Notes: a model not told the origin generated them from the sequence alone. A DNA stretch of 64,000 nt from Gordionus sp. m RMFG-2023 (GCF_954871325.1 NC_088775.1:58443561-58507560), one strand, 5' to 3'; counted from the stretch's first letter, positions 14,497 to 27,004 are shown. Numbers and translations are program-made.

Positions 14497-16889
14497 AATT
14501 AAATTTCTTATCCAAAAATGCTTGGATGTATTATTTTACGCTTCCGGTATGATAAATATATTTTTTATCGCGAAAACATTCAGAAGGAAAAGGCTAACAT
14601 TTAAACGTAATTTTAAATATTTTTATATCATTAAACTCAGAATTAAATTTCTTATCCAAAAATGCTTGGATGTATTATTTTACGCTTCCGGTATGATAAA
14701 TATATTTTTTATCGCGAAAACATTCAGAAGGAAAAGGCTAACATTTTAAACGTAATTTTAAATATTTTTATATCATTAAACTCAGAATTAAATTTCTTAT
14801 CCAAAAATGCTTGGATGTATTATTTTACGCTTCCGGTATGATAAATATATTTTTTATCGCGAAAACATTCAGAAGGAAAAGGCTAACATTTAAACGTAAT
14901 TTTAAATATTTTTATATCATTAAACTCAGAATTAAATTTCTTATCCAAAAATGCTTGGATGTATTATTTTACGCTTCCGGTATGATAAATATATTTTTTA
15001 TCGCGAAAACATTCAGAAGGAAAAGGCTAACATTTTAAACGTAATTTTAAATATTTTTATATCATTAAACTCAGAATTAAATTTCTTATCCAAAAATGCT
15101 TGGATGTATTATTTTACGCTTCCGGTATGATAAATATATTTTTTGTCGCGAAAACTTTCAGAAGGAAAAGGCTAACATTCTAAACGTAATTTTAAGTATT
15201 TTTATATCATTAAACTCAGATTTAAATTTCCTATCCAAATATGCTTAGATGTATTATTTTACGCTTCCCGATATGATAAATATATTTTATTGTCGCGAAA
15301 ACTTTCAGAAGGAAAAGGCTAACATTTTAAACGTAATTTTAAATATTTTTATATCATTAAACTCAGAATTAAATTTCTTATCCAAAAATGCTTGGATGTA
15401 TTATTTTACGCTTCCGGTATGATAAATATATTTTATTGTCGCGAAAACTTTCAGAAGGAAAAGGCTAACATTTTAAACGTAATGTTAAATATTTTATAAT
15501 TAAACTCAGAATTAAATTTCTTATCCAAAAATGCTTGGATGTATTATTTTACGCTTCCGGTATTATAAATATATTTTTTTGTCGCGAAAACTTTCAGAAG
15601 GAAAAGGCTAACATTTTTAACGTAATTTTAAATATTTTTATATCATTAAACTCAGAATTAAATTTCTTATCCAAAAATGCTTGGATGTATTATTTTACGC
15701 TTCCGGTATGATAAATATATTTTTTGTCGCGAAAACTTTCAGAAGAAAAATGCTTACATTCTAAACGTAATTTTAAGTATTTTTAGATCATTAAACTCAG
15801 AATTAAATTTCTTATATAAAAATGCTTGGATGTATTATTTTACGCTTCTGGTATGATAAATATATTTTTTGTCGCGAAAACTTTCAGAAGGAAAAGACTA
15901 ACAATCTAAACGTAATTTTAAGTATTTTTATATCATTAAACTCAGATTTAAATTTCCTATCCAAATATGCTTAGATGTATTATTTTACGCTTCCCGATAT
16001 GATAAATATATTTTATTGTCGCGAAAACTTTCAGAAGGAAAAGGCTAACATTTTAAACCTAATTTTAAATATTTTTATATCATTAAACTCAGAATTAAAT
16101 TTCTTTACAAAAATGCTTGGATGTATTATTTTACGCTTCCGGTATGATAAATATATTTTTTATCGCGAAAACATTCAGAAGGAAAAGGCTAACATTTAAA
16201 CGTAATTTTAAATATTTTTATATCATTAAACTCAGAATTAAATTTCTTATCCAAAAATGCTTGGATGTATTATTTTACGCTTCCGGTATGATAAATATAT
16301 TTTTTATCGCGAAAACATTCAGAAGGAAAAGGCTAACATTTAAACGTAATTTTAAATATTTTTATATCATTAAACTCAGAATTAAATTTCTTATCCAAAA
16401 ATGCTTGGATGTATTATTTTTCGCTTCCGGTATGATAAATATATTTTTTGTCGCTAAAACATTCAGAAGGAAAAGGCTAACATTTTAAACGTAATTTTAA
16501 ATATTTTTATATCATTAAACTCAGAATTAAATTTCTTATCCAAAAATGCTTGGATATATTATTTTACGCTTCCGGTATGATAAATATATTTTATTGTCGC
16601 GAAAACTTTCAGAAGGAAAAGGCTAACAATCTAAACGTAATTTTAAGTATTTTTATATCATTAAACTCAGATTTAAATTTCCTATCCAAATATGCTTAGA
16701 TGTATTATTTTACGCTTCCCGATATGATAAATATATTTTATTGTCGCGAAAACTTTCAGAAGGAAAAGGCTAACATTTTAAACGTAATTTTTAATATTTT
16801 TATATCATTAAACTCAGAATTAAATTTCTTATATAAAAATGCTTGGCAGTATTATTTTACGCTTCCGGTATTATAAATATATTTTTTGT

Positions 16890-17170
16890 GTTTTCGCGGT
16901 AATGCATTCGCTATAATGCATTCGCGCATATATTGGCTATAATACATTCGCTATGATGCATTCGCGATAATGCATTCGCGGTATTACATTCGCTGTAATG
17001 CATTCGCTATAATGCATTCGCGCAAATATATTCGCGCAAATATATTCGCTATGATACATTCGCTATAATGCATTCACGGTAATGCATTTGCTATAATATC
17101 TTTTCGCGGTAATCGACATTCGCGATAATGCATTCACGATAATACGTTTCGCGGTAAAAGTTTCGCGGTA
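16890..17170 (+). repeat. Short CG-containing minisatellite at the array edge
   Basis: After the last satellite monomer the sequence changes abruptly to about 18 degenerate copies of a 14-15 bp unit, of the form GCGGTAATGCATTCGCTATAA, with TTCGCG or TTCGCT once per unit. It decays into GTTTCGCGGTAAAA near 17150-17170. The unit is unrelated to the monomer backbone except for the TCGCG core that both share. Confidence 0.85.
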
Positions 17171-18008
17171 AAACGCGGTATTGACGTGATACGAAATAAA
17201 ATAGATATCTTTTTTTGAAATATTTTTTTATACACTTTTTTTTATATAGAATGTATCTATGATATTTTTTCCAACATGTAAATAAACATATCTTTTTAAA
17301 TTTTATAAATTAAAATAATTTTAAATTAAAATAAAACGAATCCTTTTTTTTAAGATGAGTTGATTAAGAAAAATTATAAAACAATATCGCCATAGAGTTA
17401 TTAACTCTATAACCTTGAATAAAGTGGGGTTGACCAACTACCCTTACCTTCGAACCCGTCCACTTATATCTAATGGGAAAAGACCAGATAGGCTTACAAA
17501 GATTCCTAGGTTCAGAGGAAAACACCTTATTTAGGATTTCACTTGTGTCTCCCAATCTCTCTCTAACCCAAACATTGATCCGATTATTACAGCTGAAATA
17601 TCAAAAATTAGAAAGTACCACGATTTTTCAGATTTTTACTTTAACCCTTATTTCTACCAATGGATCCCTAGAACCCCTAGGCTATCTTTTTTTAGGATTT
17701 TAAGGTTAAAAAAAATCTCAAATTTATGGTGATCGTGGATCCTCTTTTAAAATGTTACAATCAACTCAAATCGTTCTGTTTCGAGGTAACTGTCTTAATT
17801 TCCTCGGATCTCAATTATAGCCCTCTTTTTTTCTTCCCTGTGTTTTTTTTAAACTTATTTTTGTTTTTTTTTAAATTGTTTATTTATTTTATTCTAAATG
17901 TCATTTTAATTAATTTTTTTATAAAATATTAATTTGATATAGATTAATATATCATGTTATTTTTTTTAATATAAATAAAGAAAATCAATATATTTAAAAA
18001 AAAGATGT
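17171..18008. other. Unassigned AT-rich stretch
   Basis: No gene or repeat recognised. The part from 17343 to 17830 has a more balanced base composition than its surroundings, with several short C-rich runs, and could be an old degraded insert. Open frames here (for example 17473-17703) show no recognisable domain. From 17830 onward it is T-rich low-complexity DNA. Confidence 0.5.
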
Positions 18009-18016
18009 AATTATAA
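18009..18016. repeat. hAT target-site duplication, left copy
   Basis: AATTATAA directly outside the left terminal repeat; the identical 8 bp lie outside the right terminal repeat at 44498-44505. In AT-rich DNA eight matching bases can occur by chance, but here they sit exactly at both predicted ends. Confidence 0.8.
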
Positions 18017-18128
18017 CAGGGATCCAAACCGAAACGAATATCGGTTTGGTTCAGGTTCGGATAAAAATAACGGTCCAAGGTTCAGGTTTGGTTCGTGAAA
18101 AATAAAAATATCGGTTCGGTTAGAACCT

Positions 18129-18886
18129 CTAAAAACCGGTTTGAACTTTTATATTTAAACCTACATTCGAATTAAGTAAAGAGGGAAGAATTTTTTTTAT
18201 TTCATTATTTAAATAAAAAACACATACATAAAACCTTTTAAGCTGCACATTTAATATATTCTCAAGATTCGTTTCACTCAAATTACTTGGGTAGCACTGC
18301 CAGTATGATATAAGACAATTTACATAATCTGGGTATCGATTACTCTGATTTCTCCAATAATCTAAAATATTCATATTTTTATCTAACTTAGGTTCTTTAG
18401 AATAATTAACTAAAATATTTCTAATATTCTCCAATTTTTATAACAGATTTTGTTTGTTACCATTTTTTTAAGAAGACCTTCTACTAAATCCTCTTCAGAT
18501 GAATATGCATTAACCGGCATTGATTCACCTTCACAAGAATCACCCCCTCTTATAACAAAGTTTAATTCATGTTATGCCATATTTTAATAATATGCTATCT
18601 AGCCTTGGTTTTTTCTTCTTCAATCAGAAGCACTTGATATCTATATAATATAAATTAAAAATATCATTAAAAACATCTTAATATTTTTTTATAGAAAAAT
18701 ATATAAAGTAAAATAAAATTATTAATTAAATTTATATAAGATATAATATTATATTTTTAAAAGACACCTTAAATCTAGATATAGACATGACAAAAAGTCA
18801 TGTTAAGTTGTTTTTCTCTAAAATTCATAGCATCTATTATTGAACCAGCAAAGGTAAAAATAGAAATGTCTAATTTAACTTTTAGC
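18129..18886 (-). pseudogene. hAT transposase, C-terminal part
   Basis: The frame 18434-18129 contains NILDYWRNQSNRYPDYV followed by a YPSNLSE stretch and ends with KKILPSLLNSN. This matches the hAT C-terminal dimerisation region, where an LxWW-like segment and a YP precede the conserved serine stretch and a final FLxxN-like motif. Upstream on the same strand, near 18886-18805, lies DAMNFREKQL, which fits the segment that follows the NFYGIW block of this transposase type (see 31843-32230). The part at 18560-18780 is AT-rich and could include an intron or decay. Stop codons and frame changes show it is not functional. The 3' terminal repeat lies about 110 bp beyond the stop. Confidence 0.75.
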
Positions 18887-19238
18887 TGTTAAGTAGTTGT
18901 AATTGTTTTTTTTAAATATATTTCTCCTTTAAGCTACTTGTTGTTTTGATAATGGCATTCAAAATTTAAATGTTTTTCTTTATTTACTTGTTCTTGTTTT
19001 GGTAATGACATTCAAATTTTAAATTATTTCTTTTTTGAACTACTAATTCTAATTGTGAATGATATTATATTAGTTATAAATTTTATTATAAAAAGATCGA
19101 ATTTTTATATTTTCAGTGAAATAATTGATTCGTAAATAAAATAAAAAATAATTTTCATAATTTCTCAGAACTCAACATTTTATTCATATATAAAATAAAA
19201 ATGATTCTCATAATTTCTCAATTTCTCAGAAATCAACA
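18887..19238 (+). repeat. Gypsy-1 5' LTR
   Basis: Starts TGTTAAGTAGTT and ends AGAAATCAACA. It aligns along its length with 31467-31842, with scattered substitutions and small length differences. It contains a repeated TTCTCATAATTTCTCA motif near its end. Confidence 0.88.
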
Positions 19239-19284
19239 TGGTGGCGGTCCGTTACATATTGGAGGAAATCGTAAATAAATAAAT

Positions 19285-22200
19285 ATGAAACAGATTCTCA
19301 ACAATAATGTTAATATAAATATTGAATTTCTGATATACTCAAGCAATGTCGATCTTTTTTTAAGTAGATTCGAAAACATTTTTAAGGATACTCAGATCTC
19401 GGACATCGAAAAAGCTGGATGCTTTAGAAGAAGACTACCAGACGAAGTATATATCAAGCTCAAATCGATATGTTCACCTACCGACATCAATCCATCGATA
19501 TTGATTGAAAAATTCAGGTTATTACACCCGAAAAAATCTACAAGTTCGAACTTATTATTATTTAACGCAGCTGTACAAGGTAAAAATGAAAGTTACATCA
19601 GTTGGGTAAGTTGATTATGCATTTTAAAAAATGAGTGTTTGCTAGACGATAGTAGAGTTATTGGAAAGTAAAAATTTTGTCATGAGCAGAAATATTAGGC
19701 GGAAAATTAGGTTAAAAGAAAACATTACATTAGCAGAAGTTCTTACTTTAAGAGATGATTTTGAGGAGTTAGAATTAAAAGAAAATATAATTACTAAAGT
19801 TAAAAATATTTCTTTAAACGAAAAAACTGAAGATGAAGCCGTAAAACATTAATTGAAGAAAACAAACAGATGGTTAGATATGGAGACCACGACGAAAGAC
19901 ATAATGTACGATCTAATTACGATAACAGACAACAATGGACAACAAGAAGCAATGACTGTCAAAGAAATAATTATCAAGGAAATAATTACAACCCTATATA
20001 TCAGAACTATAATGCGAGTTATTACAATAACGTCAGGCCAAACTACCCAGGATCGTACAATAATTTTTCAAGATTTGATAATAGAACTAGTTATAATAAC
20101 AATAACTATAATATCCATAGATTTAATAATAATTATAATTACAGTTATAACAGAAATTATAACAGAAATTATAACGCATAACAATAATCATAATTTTGAA
20201 AATAAAGGAAGAAATCAAGTATGTAATTGTAGATATCATAACAACGATAATAGTCAATCACGATACTCAAACAAAGTAAACTGTAAATATAGAAGAGATA
20301 AAAGAAGATGATAATGATAATTAGAGAAAAAAGAATAGAATTTATATAATTTGGACATAAACAATATGGATGCCGTTAATGATAACATAGCTAATGTTGC
20401 ATATAAAGTTACAGTATATTTGAATGACGTGCCAATATTAATGCGGATAGATACTGGTTCTAGGTCCAGCATCCTACCGATTCATATTGCAAGAAAGATA
20501 AGAATTAAAATCTTGAATAAATCAGACAAAAAATTAACTGGATACGATGGAAAAATAATAAAAGTGTTAGGTACTATCCAAGTCAAGGCAAAATTCGAGG
20601 ACAAAGATCAAATCTTAAATGCTTATGTAAGTGACAAGATTGCACTTTTGGGAAGGACCTGGATAACAGTTTTTTTAAATATACTAGATAAATTTGTGTA
20701 TTTAGTCGAGGAAGATTATGATAATACTATTCAAGAATTAATTGCAAGGCAATTTAAAACTTAACAAAAAGCCAATACTTCGCAGCTATGTCAAATTACG
20801 TTTAAAACAAGATGCCACACAGAAAATCATACCACCAAGGTGTATACCATATTCAAGAATTGATTCGATAACAAAAGATCATCAAAATTGGATAAACGAC
20901 AAAATCATTGACTTGTTGAAGTTGTTAGATGGGCTAGTCCTCTCACTCCCGGTTTTAGGAGCGATGGCTCCCTTCGGCTCTGTGCTAACTTCAAAAATAC
21001 TATAAACCCTGCTTTAGAAGATTTTAAGTACCCAATACCGCCAATGACTTGATTGCAAAATTGTCTAAAGGTAATAAATTTACAAAGATTGATTTTAAAA
21101 ACGCATTTCTTCAAGTACCTATACACAAAGAATCTAGAGATTTCTAACAATATCAGCACACAAGGGCTATTACAGGTTTACAAGGCTTCCGTTTGGATCT
21201 AAGACTTTGTCAGCAATATTCCAACAAACTATGGCTCAATATATTAGGGGATATGAAAGATATTATATTTTATATCGTTGCTGATTACTGGGAACGACGA
21301 TTAAGCACATTTGAATAACATAAAAATGGTATTTGACAAATTATCAAAATATGGGCTTACACCAAATTTTACAAAATATATATTTTTAAAGAAAAAACTA
21401 CGGTTCTTGGGGCACGATATAGACGACAAAGGTATACATCCGAATGCAGATAAGATTCAAGCTATTTCAAAATGCCGGAACCTAAGACAAAGGATGAATT
21501 GACAACTTTTTTAAGGATGGCGAGCTATTATCAAAAATTTATATGTAATTTTGCGGACATAGCTGATCTCTTATACAAAATAGTTAATAAAGACAACTGA
21601 TTATGGGATAGTACATATCAAGAATGCTTCGATGACCTGAAAAAGCTGATAAGTACTCCGCCTACATTAAATTTTTATAACCCAGATCTACCAGTAGGCA
21701 TTGCAACTGATGCTTCAAAGAAAGGTCTAGGCGCAGTCTTATTTCATATTGAGGGTAATGGTAACGAGAAACCCATTGATTTCGCGTCAAAAGCATTATT
21801 AAAATCAGAGTTAAACTATACAAATATTGAAAGAGAAACTTTATCTGTTATATATGCGATAAAAAAGTTTTAAGAATATATAATTGGTACGAGATTTACA
21901 ATAATCACAGACCACATGCCACTCGTTTATATATTTACCAAGGGACTCATGGACAATTCTTCCATATCAATGCGACTCCAAAAATGGAGTTTGGATATGG
22001 GAGCTTACGACTTTACGATAATTCATAGGCCCGGAAAAAAAAGTAGTACCAGATTGTTTGTCAAGATTACCACAAAACAACACAGAAGAGATGGTACAAA
22101 AGATAGATGGTGAAATAATTGATGACAAATTTTGGGACATACCAGTAAATTTTTAAAGAATAGTTAAAGAAACTAGTATTGATAAAGAATTAATGGAAGT

Positions 22201-23397
22201 AATTAACAATATAAAGAATCATGAACAGATAAAAAATAAAGCATATAAAAATATGGAATTGGAACTGAGCTTAATTAAATATTGTCTTTTTAAAGAAAAT
22301 AGGATTATAATACCGCAAAAAATGAGAAAGGAGATGTTGCAAGAGTTGCATAAAGGGCATCTAGGTGCTGACAAAACGAAATCATTAGCGAAAGAGTATT
22401 TGTGGAGGCCTAGTTTATATGCAGAAATAGATCGGGAGGTTAAAAATTGTGCTGCAAGTAATAAATATGCAGACAATCATCATAATATACAAAACCCATG
22501 GGAAACAACAACAAAAGTATTCGAACGCGTGCACATAGACTTTGCGCAATTTGTAGGCAATTTTATGGTATGTGTTGACGCATTTAGCAAATTCCCTATT
22601 ACTAGAAGAATGAGAAACATAACGACTGAATCAACAATTAAAAAATTGATAAAAATAATCAGGGTATACCTGAAAAAATAGTCAATGATAATGGAACTAA
22701 CTTTACTAGTAACTTATTCAATAAATTTTGCGAAAATCATGAAATTAAACACATACTCACCGCACCTCACCACCAACAGTCCAAATGTCAGTGTGAGCGA
22801 ATGATAAGATCAATGAAAATGAGCATGAAAAGGAATATGGAAAGTAATAATAAAATAGACTTAGATATAGACTTAGATATAGCTTTTGAAAAGTTCTTAT
22901 TTAATTATCATAACACACCACACACAACAACCAAAAAGATACCAAACGAAGTGATGTTTTCCTAACTATAAGAACCAGATGGGATTTAATTAATTCACAA
23001 GAAGATAAAGTGAATGAATTTAATCGAAATATTTCAAATAGAAATATCGTGATGGGTGACAAAGTTTGGCATAAAACTTTCATGGAAAACATTTGGGACA
23101 AAGGTACGGCAGCAGTTAAAGATGGGAATTTATCATATGAAATAGATACTGGAAACAAAATTATAAGATATTTAGACCAGATTAAAAAAGGTCAACGAAT
23201 ATTATACCTCTTAATAATTGTACAACAGATTTGAAAACAAATGTTATTATACAATACCTTATACTTGAAATTTTAGAAGGGGAAGAAGTGATGATGAACC
23301 AGTACGAAATCAAAGTATACAAGTACAAGATCAGAGTCTTAACAGTCAAAGACCAATCAGAAATACAATATTGCCTAAAAAATTCGAAAATTTCATA
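19285..23397 (+). pseudogene. Gypsy-1 gag-pol remains
   Basis: Approximate parts: gag 19285-19852; a tail very rich in Asn, Tyr and Arg 19870-20181 in place of an obvious CCHC knuckle; protease 20351-20720 with RIDTGSRSSILP; reverse transcriptase about 20780-21500; RNase H about 21600-22110; integrase 22193-23000, with a pre-integrase GHLGADKTK stretch and HQQS further on; C-terminal tail to 23397. The same order and similar sequence are seen in Gypsy-4, -5 and -6 in this window, so all four belong to one family. Broken; no part looks functional. Confidence 0.85.
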
Positions 23398-23404
23398 ATG
23401 AATT

Positions 23405-24130
23405 TGTTAAAGATAAAAAAAAGTTTTTCTTTAAACCCCCTCTTTTATTATGTTAAAGATAAAAAAAAATTTTATTATCCCCCTCTTTTATTATGTGTAA
23501 GATGTAAAAGTTTTTTTATCCCCCTCTTTTGTTTATGTTAAAATTAATTAAAGTTTTTTTTATCCATCTCCTTTGTGTACCATAAAATGAAAGTTAAAAA
23601 ATGTTTTTCTTTTTTTTGGTAATTTTTGTTTTAAGTTAAACACAGTGAGATTAACACATATGGCTTTTGTGTTTTCTCTCACTTTACTGGATTTCTTACT
23701 TTAGGAGTCCTCAGTAAGGTGATCCGAAAATATGAGTTAGACCGTTGGGTCCGGGAGACCACCCTGCATCCCAAGGTATATTTTGAGTTTCGGGAAGTTT
23801 AGGGGGGTAGGTTTTATCCCCAATTATGTACGATAAAACTAACACAACTCGATTCCACAAAAACGTTCTTTTTTTCACTTTGCGCCAATTTAATTTTAAT
23901 TTATAATTGCGCCTTTTATTTTCCCTATAAAAGGGACGAATTTTTTATAGTTTAGATGGACTTTATTTTTTTCCTGTAAAATAATTTTGAAAATCTTTAT
24001 TAATCTTTTTTATGTTGAATTTTTTATAGTTTAGATATATCTGATTTTTCTTTTTGTAAAATAATTTCTTGATATTAATAAAACAATAAATTAAACAATA
24101 ATGTCTACGACTCGTTCACAAAATACTTCA
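23405..24130 (+). repeat. Gypsy-2 5' LTR
   Basis: 726 bp, TGTTAAAG to ACTTCA. It contains a repeated TTTATCCCCCTCTTTT-type motif at its start, a TATA box at 23936 and an ATG at 24101 that opens the gag frame inside the LTR. Confidence 0.9.
23936..23943 (+). promoter_or_regulatory. TATA box in the Gypsy-2 5' LTR
   Basis: TATAAAAG in the context CCCTATAAAAGGGACG, about 165 bp upstream of the gag ATG. An identical copy is at 26388-26395 in the 3' LTR. Likely the core promoter of the element. Confidence 0.6.
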
Positions 24131-25550
24131 TTGGCCCCCTGGGGGTTCCCGCTCAACATCAACGAATATTCGGCTTCGGAACCCTTGTGTAATTATTTAC
24201 ACCGGTTTCGTTTGCAAACAACGAATATATCCGATGATATAGAGAAAGGTATACTATTTCTAACTTACTGCGGACCAACATTATTTGCCAAATTAAAAAC
24301 GAAATCGCCCACAATTGCGATTTAAAGGAGAGCCACGATTTATTTATGGCTACTCAATTTATGTCTGGCGTTTATTCAACAGTAATAAAACGCAAGTTAC
24401 TATCGCTACCCCCTACTCAGTTCCAAGAATATGTGGAAATAGCAAAAACCGAGGAGCTTACCGAATCCTGGTCAACATCAGACGGAAGAAATTATGATAT
24501 TCCCCCATGTCAGGATACTCATACATACCTAACATTCAAGTCAAACGCTCAACCTACCCATAGAGACAATTATTCAACCAAAAATTCATCGCATTGGACT
24601 CAATACAACCAACAACAACAATACCCAAATCACTCCAACAATTCATCTTATGTGCCCCCGTATCACCAAACCCCACAATACCAATATCCCATGAACAATT
24701 CCTCTCAATGGCCCCCATATAACCGGCAACAATATCAAACCCCCAAATGCTATAATTGTGGACGAATAGGTCACTTAGAGCGAAACTGAGACCCGCCCTA
24801 CAACCCGAAACGAAGAAAGCGATAACGAACAATGTGGTAAATGCAATAGAACAGCTTGAAAGCTATCCTTCAAATCAGCATTCGATAAATTCTTTAACTA
24901 TAGAAATTATCCCTACAAAAGACCCCCCTCCAAACACCACATCCCTGCTCGTCGACAATATTATTGAAAACACCATACCCGAAGCCTATCGAGCTTCCGT
25001 AAAGATTAATAAAATTCCAATAATAATGGAGGTTGATACGGGTTCACCCATTACCATCATAGGAGAGAATTTATATAACGCCCAGTTTAAAAACCTTCAT
25101 GTAACTAAACCTACCATAAAATTAAATTCGTATTCAGGACATCCGGTTCCTATAGTAGGCACAATAAATACCGAAATAATACATAACCAACAATCGGCAA
25201 ACATAACAATAGTAATCACCAAAAATGATTACAACCCTATTATAGGCAGGGATGTAATAGAAATTTTTCCCTCAATTATATCAAACATATTGACAAAAAA
25301 GAACACTACAAAACTAATCTCAAAGATCCCCTATATTACCGACGATATACTAAGAGAACTTCCAATTCCCATTAACGTGCGTGTAAAACCAGAAGACCAA
25401 CCAAAATGTATCCAACCTAGCCAAGCAAGCCAACCACTGCAAAATACCATTAGCAATGAGTTATGTCAAAGAAAAACGAAACTTGAATTACAGAGCTTCT
25501 ATGATAAGCAAATCCGAAAAAGACGATTTCCCGATAAATCAAATAATTAA
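24101..25550 (+). pseudogene. Gypsy-2 gag and protease remains
   Basis: The gag frame opens at 24101, within the last 30 bases of the LTR. Middle part rich in Asn, Gln, Tyr and Pro; one zinc knuckle, CYNCGRIGHLERN, around 24750-24788; then a protease-like domain with MEVDTGSPITIIGE near 25027-25068 and a GRDVIEIFPS stretch further on, the usual aspartyl-protease pair of motifs. Only these parts of the element are recognisable. Broken in gag. Confidence 0.8.
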
Positions 25551-25910
25551 TTACCAATATTTTTTTTTCCCCTCCTCTTTACAAATATAAACTATCCCCT
25601 GAATATTCAATTTATAAACTATAAATATTTTTTTTTCCAGTCAATATATATCATACCTCTTTCCCCGTTGCCTATTTAGGGGGGGGGGGAGGAGGGTTAA
25701 TTAGTTTTATAATGATAATTCAGTTATACTTTCTAGGGCGTTCTATTAGTCACTCTTAGTATTTCAGTTACGTATTTTTGTTTATTGTGGGAATTGGTTG
25801 TTTTTTTTGTTGGGACGGTTTTCGGAACTCGTAATAATTCTAAAATTTTTAAGCTAAGTCGAGACCGGGATCATCCCCCCTCCCCGTGGCCTATTTAGGG
25901 GGGGGAGGAG

Positions 25911-26590
25911 TGTTAAAGATAAAAAAAAGTTTTTCTTTAAACCCCCTCTTTTATTATGTTAAGATGTAAAAGTTTTTTTATCCCCCTCTTTTGTTTATGT
26001 TAAAATTAATTAAAGTTTTTTTTATCCATCTCCTTTGTGTACCATAAAATGAAAGTTAAAAAATGTTTTTCTTTTTTTTGGTAATTTTTGTTTTAAGTTA
26101 AACACAGTGAGATTAACACATATGGCTTTTGTGTTTTCTCTCACTTTACTGGATTTCTTACTTTAGGAGTCCTCAGTAAGGTGATCCGAAAATATGAGTT
26201 AGACCGTTGGGTCCGGGAGACCACCCTGCATCCCAAGGTATATTTTGAGTTTCGGGAAGTTTAGGGGGGTAGGTTTTATCCCCAATTATGTACGATAAAA
26301 CTAACACAACTCGATTCCACAAAAACTTTCTTTTTTTCACTTTGCGCCAATTTAATTTTAATTTATAATTGCGCCTTTTATTTTCCCTATAAAAGGGACG
26401 AATTTTTTATAGTTTAGATGGACTTTATTTTTTTCCTGTAAAATAATTTTGAAAATCTTTATTAATCCTTTTTATGTTGAATTTTTTATAGTTTAGATAT
26501 ATCTGATTTTTCTTTTTGTAAAATTTTCTTGATATTAATAAAACAATAAATTAAACAAAAATGTCTACGACTCGTTCACAAAATACTTCA
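25911..26590 (+). repeat. Gypsy-2 3' LTR
   Basis: 680 bp, near-identical to 23405-24130. Followed by GAATT, the right target-duplication copy. The short lead CCTATTTAGGGGGGG before it also occurs once more at 25670-25690. Confidence 0.9.
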
Positions 26591-27004
26591 GAATTAAAAA
26601 AAGATTTTAAAAAAATAAATAAAAATATATATGTTAGCGGGAATGTGAAAATTTATTTTTGATTATATTATTAATAATTTTTTCGTTATTATTAATAATT
26701 TTTTAAGATTAATATTATATTTTTTTTAAATATATTTTAATTTGTTACAATATATTTTTTGATTGATATTTTTTTTTAAATATATTTTAATTTTACATTA
26801 TTTTTTTGATTGATATTTATCTTTTTGATAGCTAATTTTTTTTATTTTTTGTGTTATATGTTATTTTAATAAATTTTTTTAAATATATTTTTTTGATTTT
26901 TTTTTTAAATTATAAAAACCTTTATTTTTCATCATCCAAAACAAACAAAGAAATCAATTTTTTATAAAACAAAAATATATTATTATAATATATAATAATA
27001 CTGT

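Larger units (their letters stand above)
1..16889 (+). repeat. Satellite array, 140-145 bp monomers
   Basis: Uninterrupted head-to-tail array of roughly 115 monomers filling the left quarter of the window and running off its left edge. A handy phase mark is AAAAATGCTTGGATG, seen at 91, 231, 376, 516, 661 and onward. Two main length classes alternate in the first 7 kb: about 140 bp (spacer ending TTTATTTATATATCATT) and about 145 bp (spacer TTTTAAATATTTTTATATC). From about 8 kb the 143-146 bp forms dominate. The only CG-rich spot of each monomer is a variable site (GTCGCG, GTCGCT, ATCGCG, GAAGCT). Each monomer is AT-rich and lacks a conserved reading frame across variants. Length, homogeneity and higher-order organisation resemble a centromeric or pericentromeric satellite; that role is inference. 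Confidence 0.97.
23405..26590 (+). mobile_element. Gypsy-2: short young LTR element inside Gypsy-1
   Basis: Two long LTRs, 23405-24130 and 25911-26590, both beginning TGTTAAAGAT and ending AAATACTTCA, with identical 5-bp flanks GAATT (23400-23404 and 26591-26595). TTGGCCCCCTGGGG follows the 5' LTR as the probable primer-binding region; a G-rich tract ending GGGGGAGGAG precedes the 3' LTR at 25901-25910. Parts recognised in the 1.8 kb interior: gag with one CCHC knuckle, and aspartyl protease; no further domains recognised. Apart from one block length difference near the LTR start, the LTRs differ at only a handful of places by eye, so this is the youngest LTR insertion here. As it stands it could only be a passenger element. 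Confidence 0.9.

Noticed and set aside
95-16488. Many 75-171 codon frames in the satellite
   Set aside because: They repeat with the monomer, change with monomer length and mostly lack ATG starts; they are shadows of the satellite.
1-16889. CENP-B box in the satellite
   Set aside because: No match to the TTCG....A..CGGG pattern was found in the monomers read.
17473-17932. Two frames of 68-76 codons between satellite and hAT
   Set aside because: No domain, no homologous motif and low-complexity 3' part; treated as chance.
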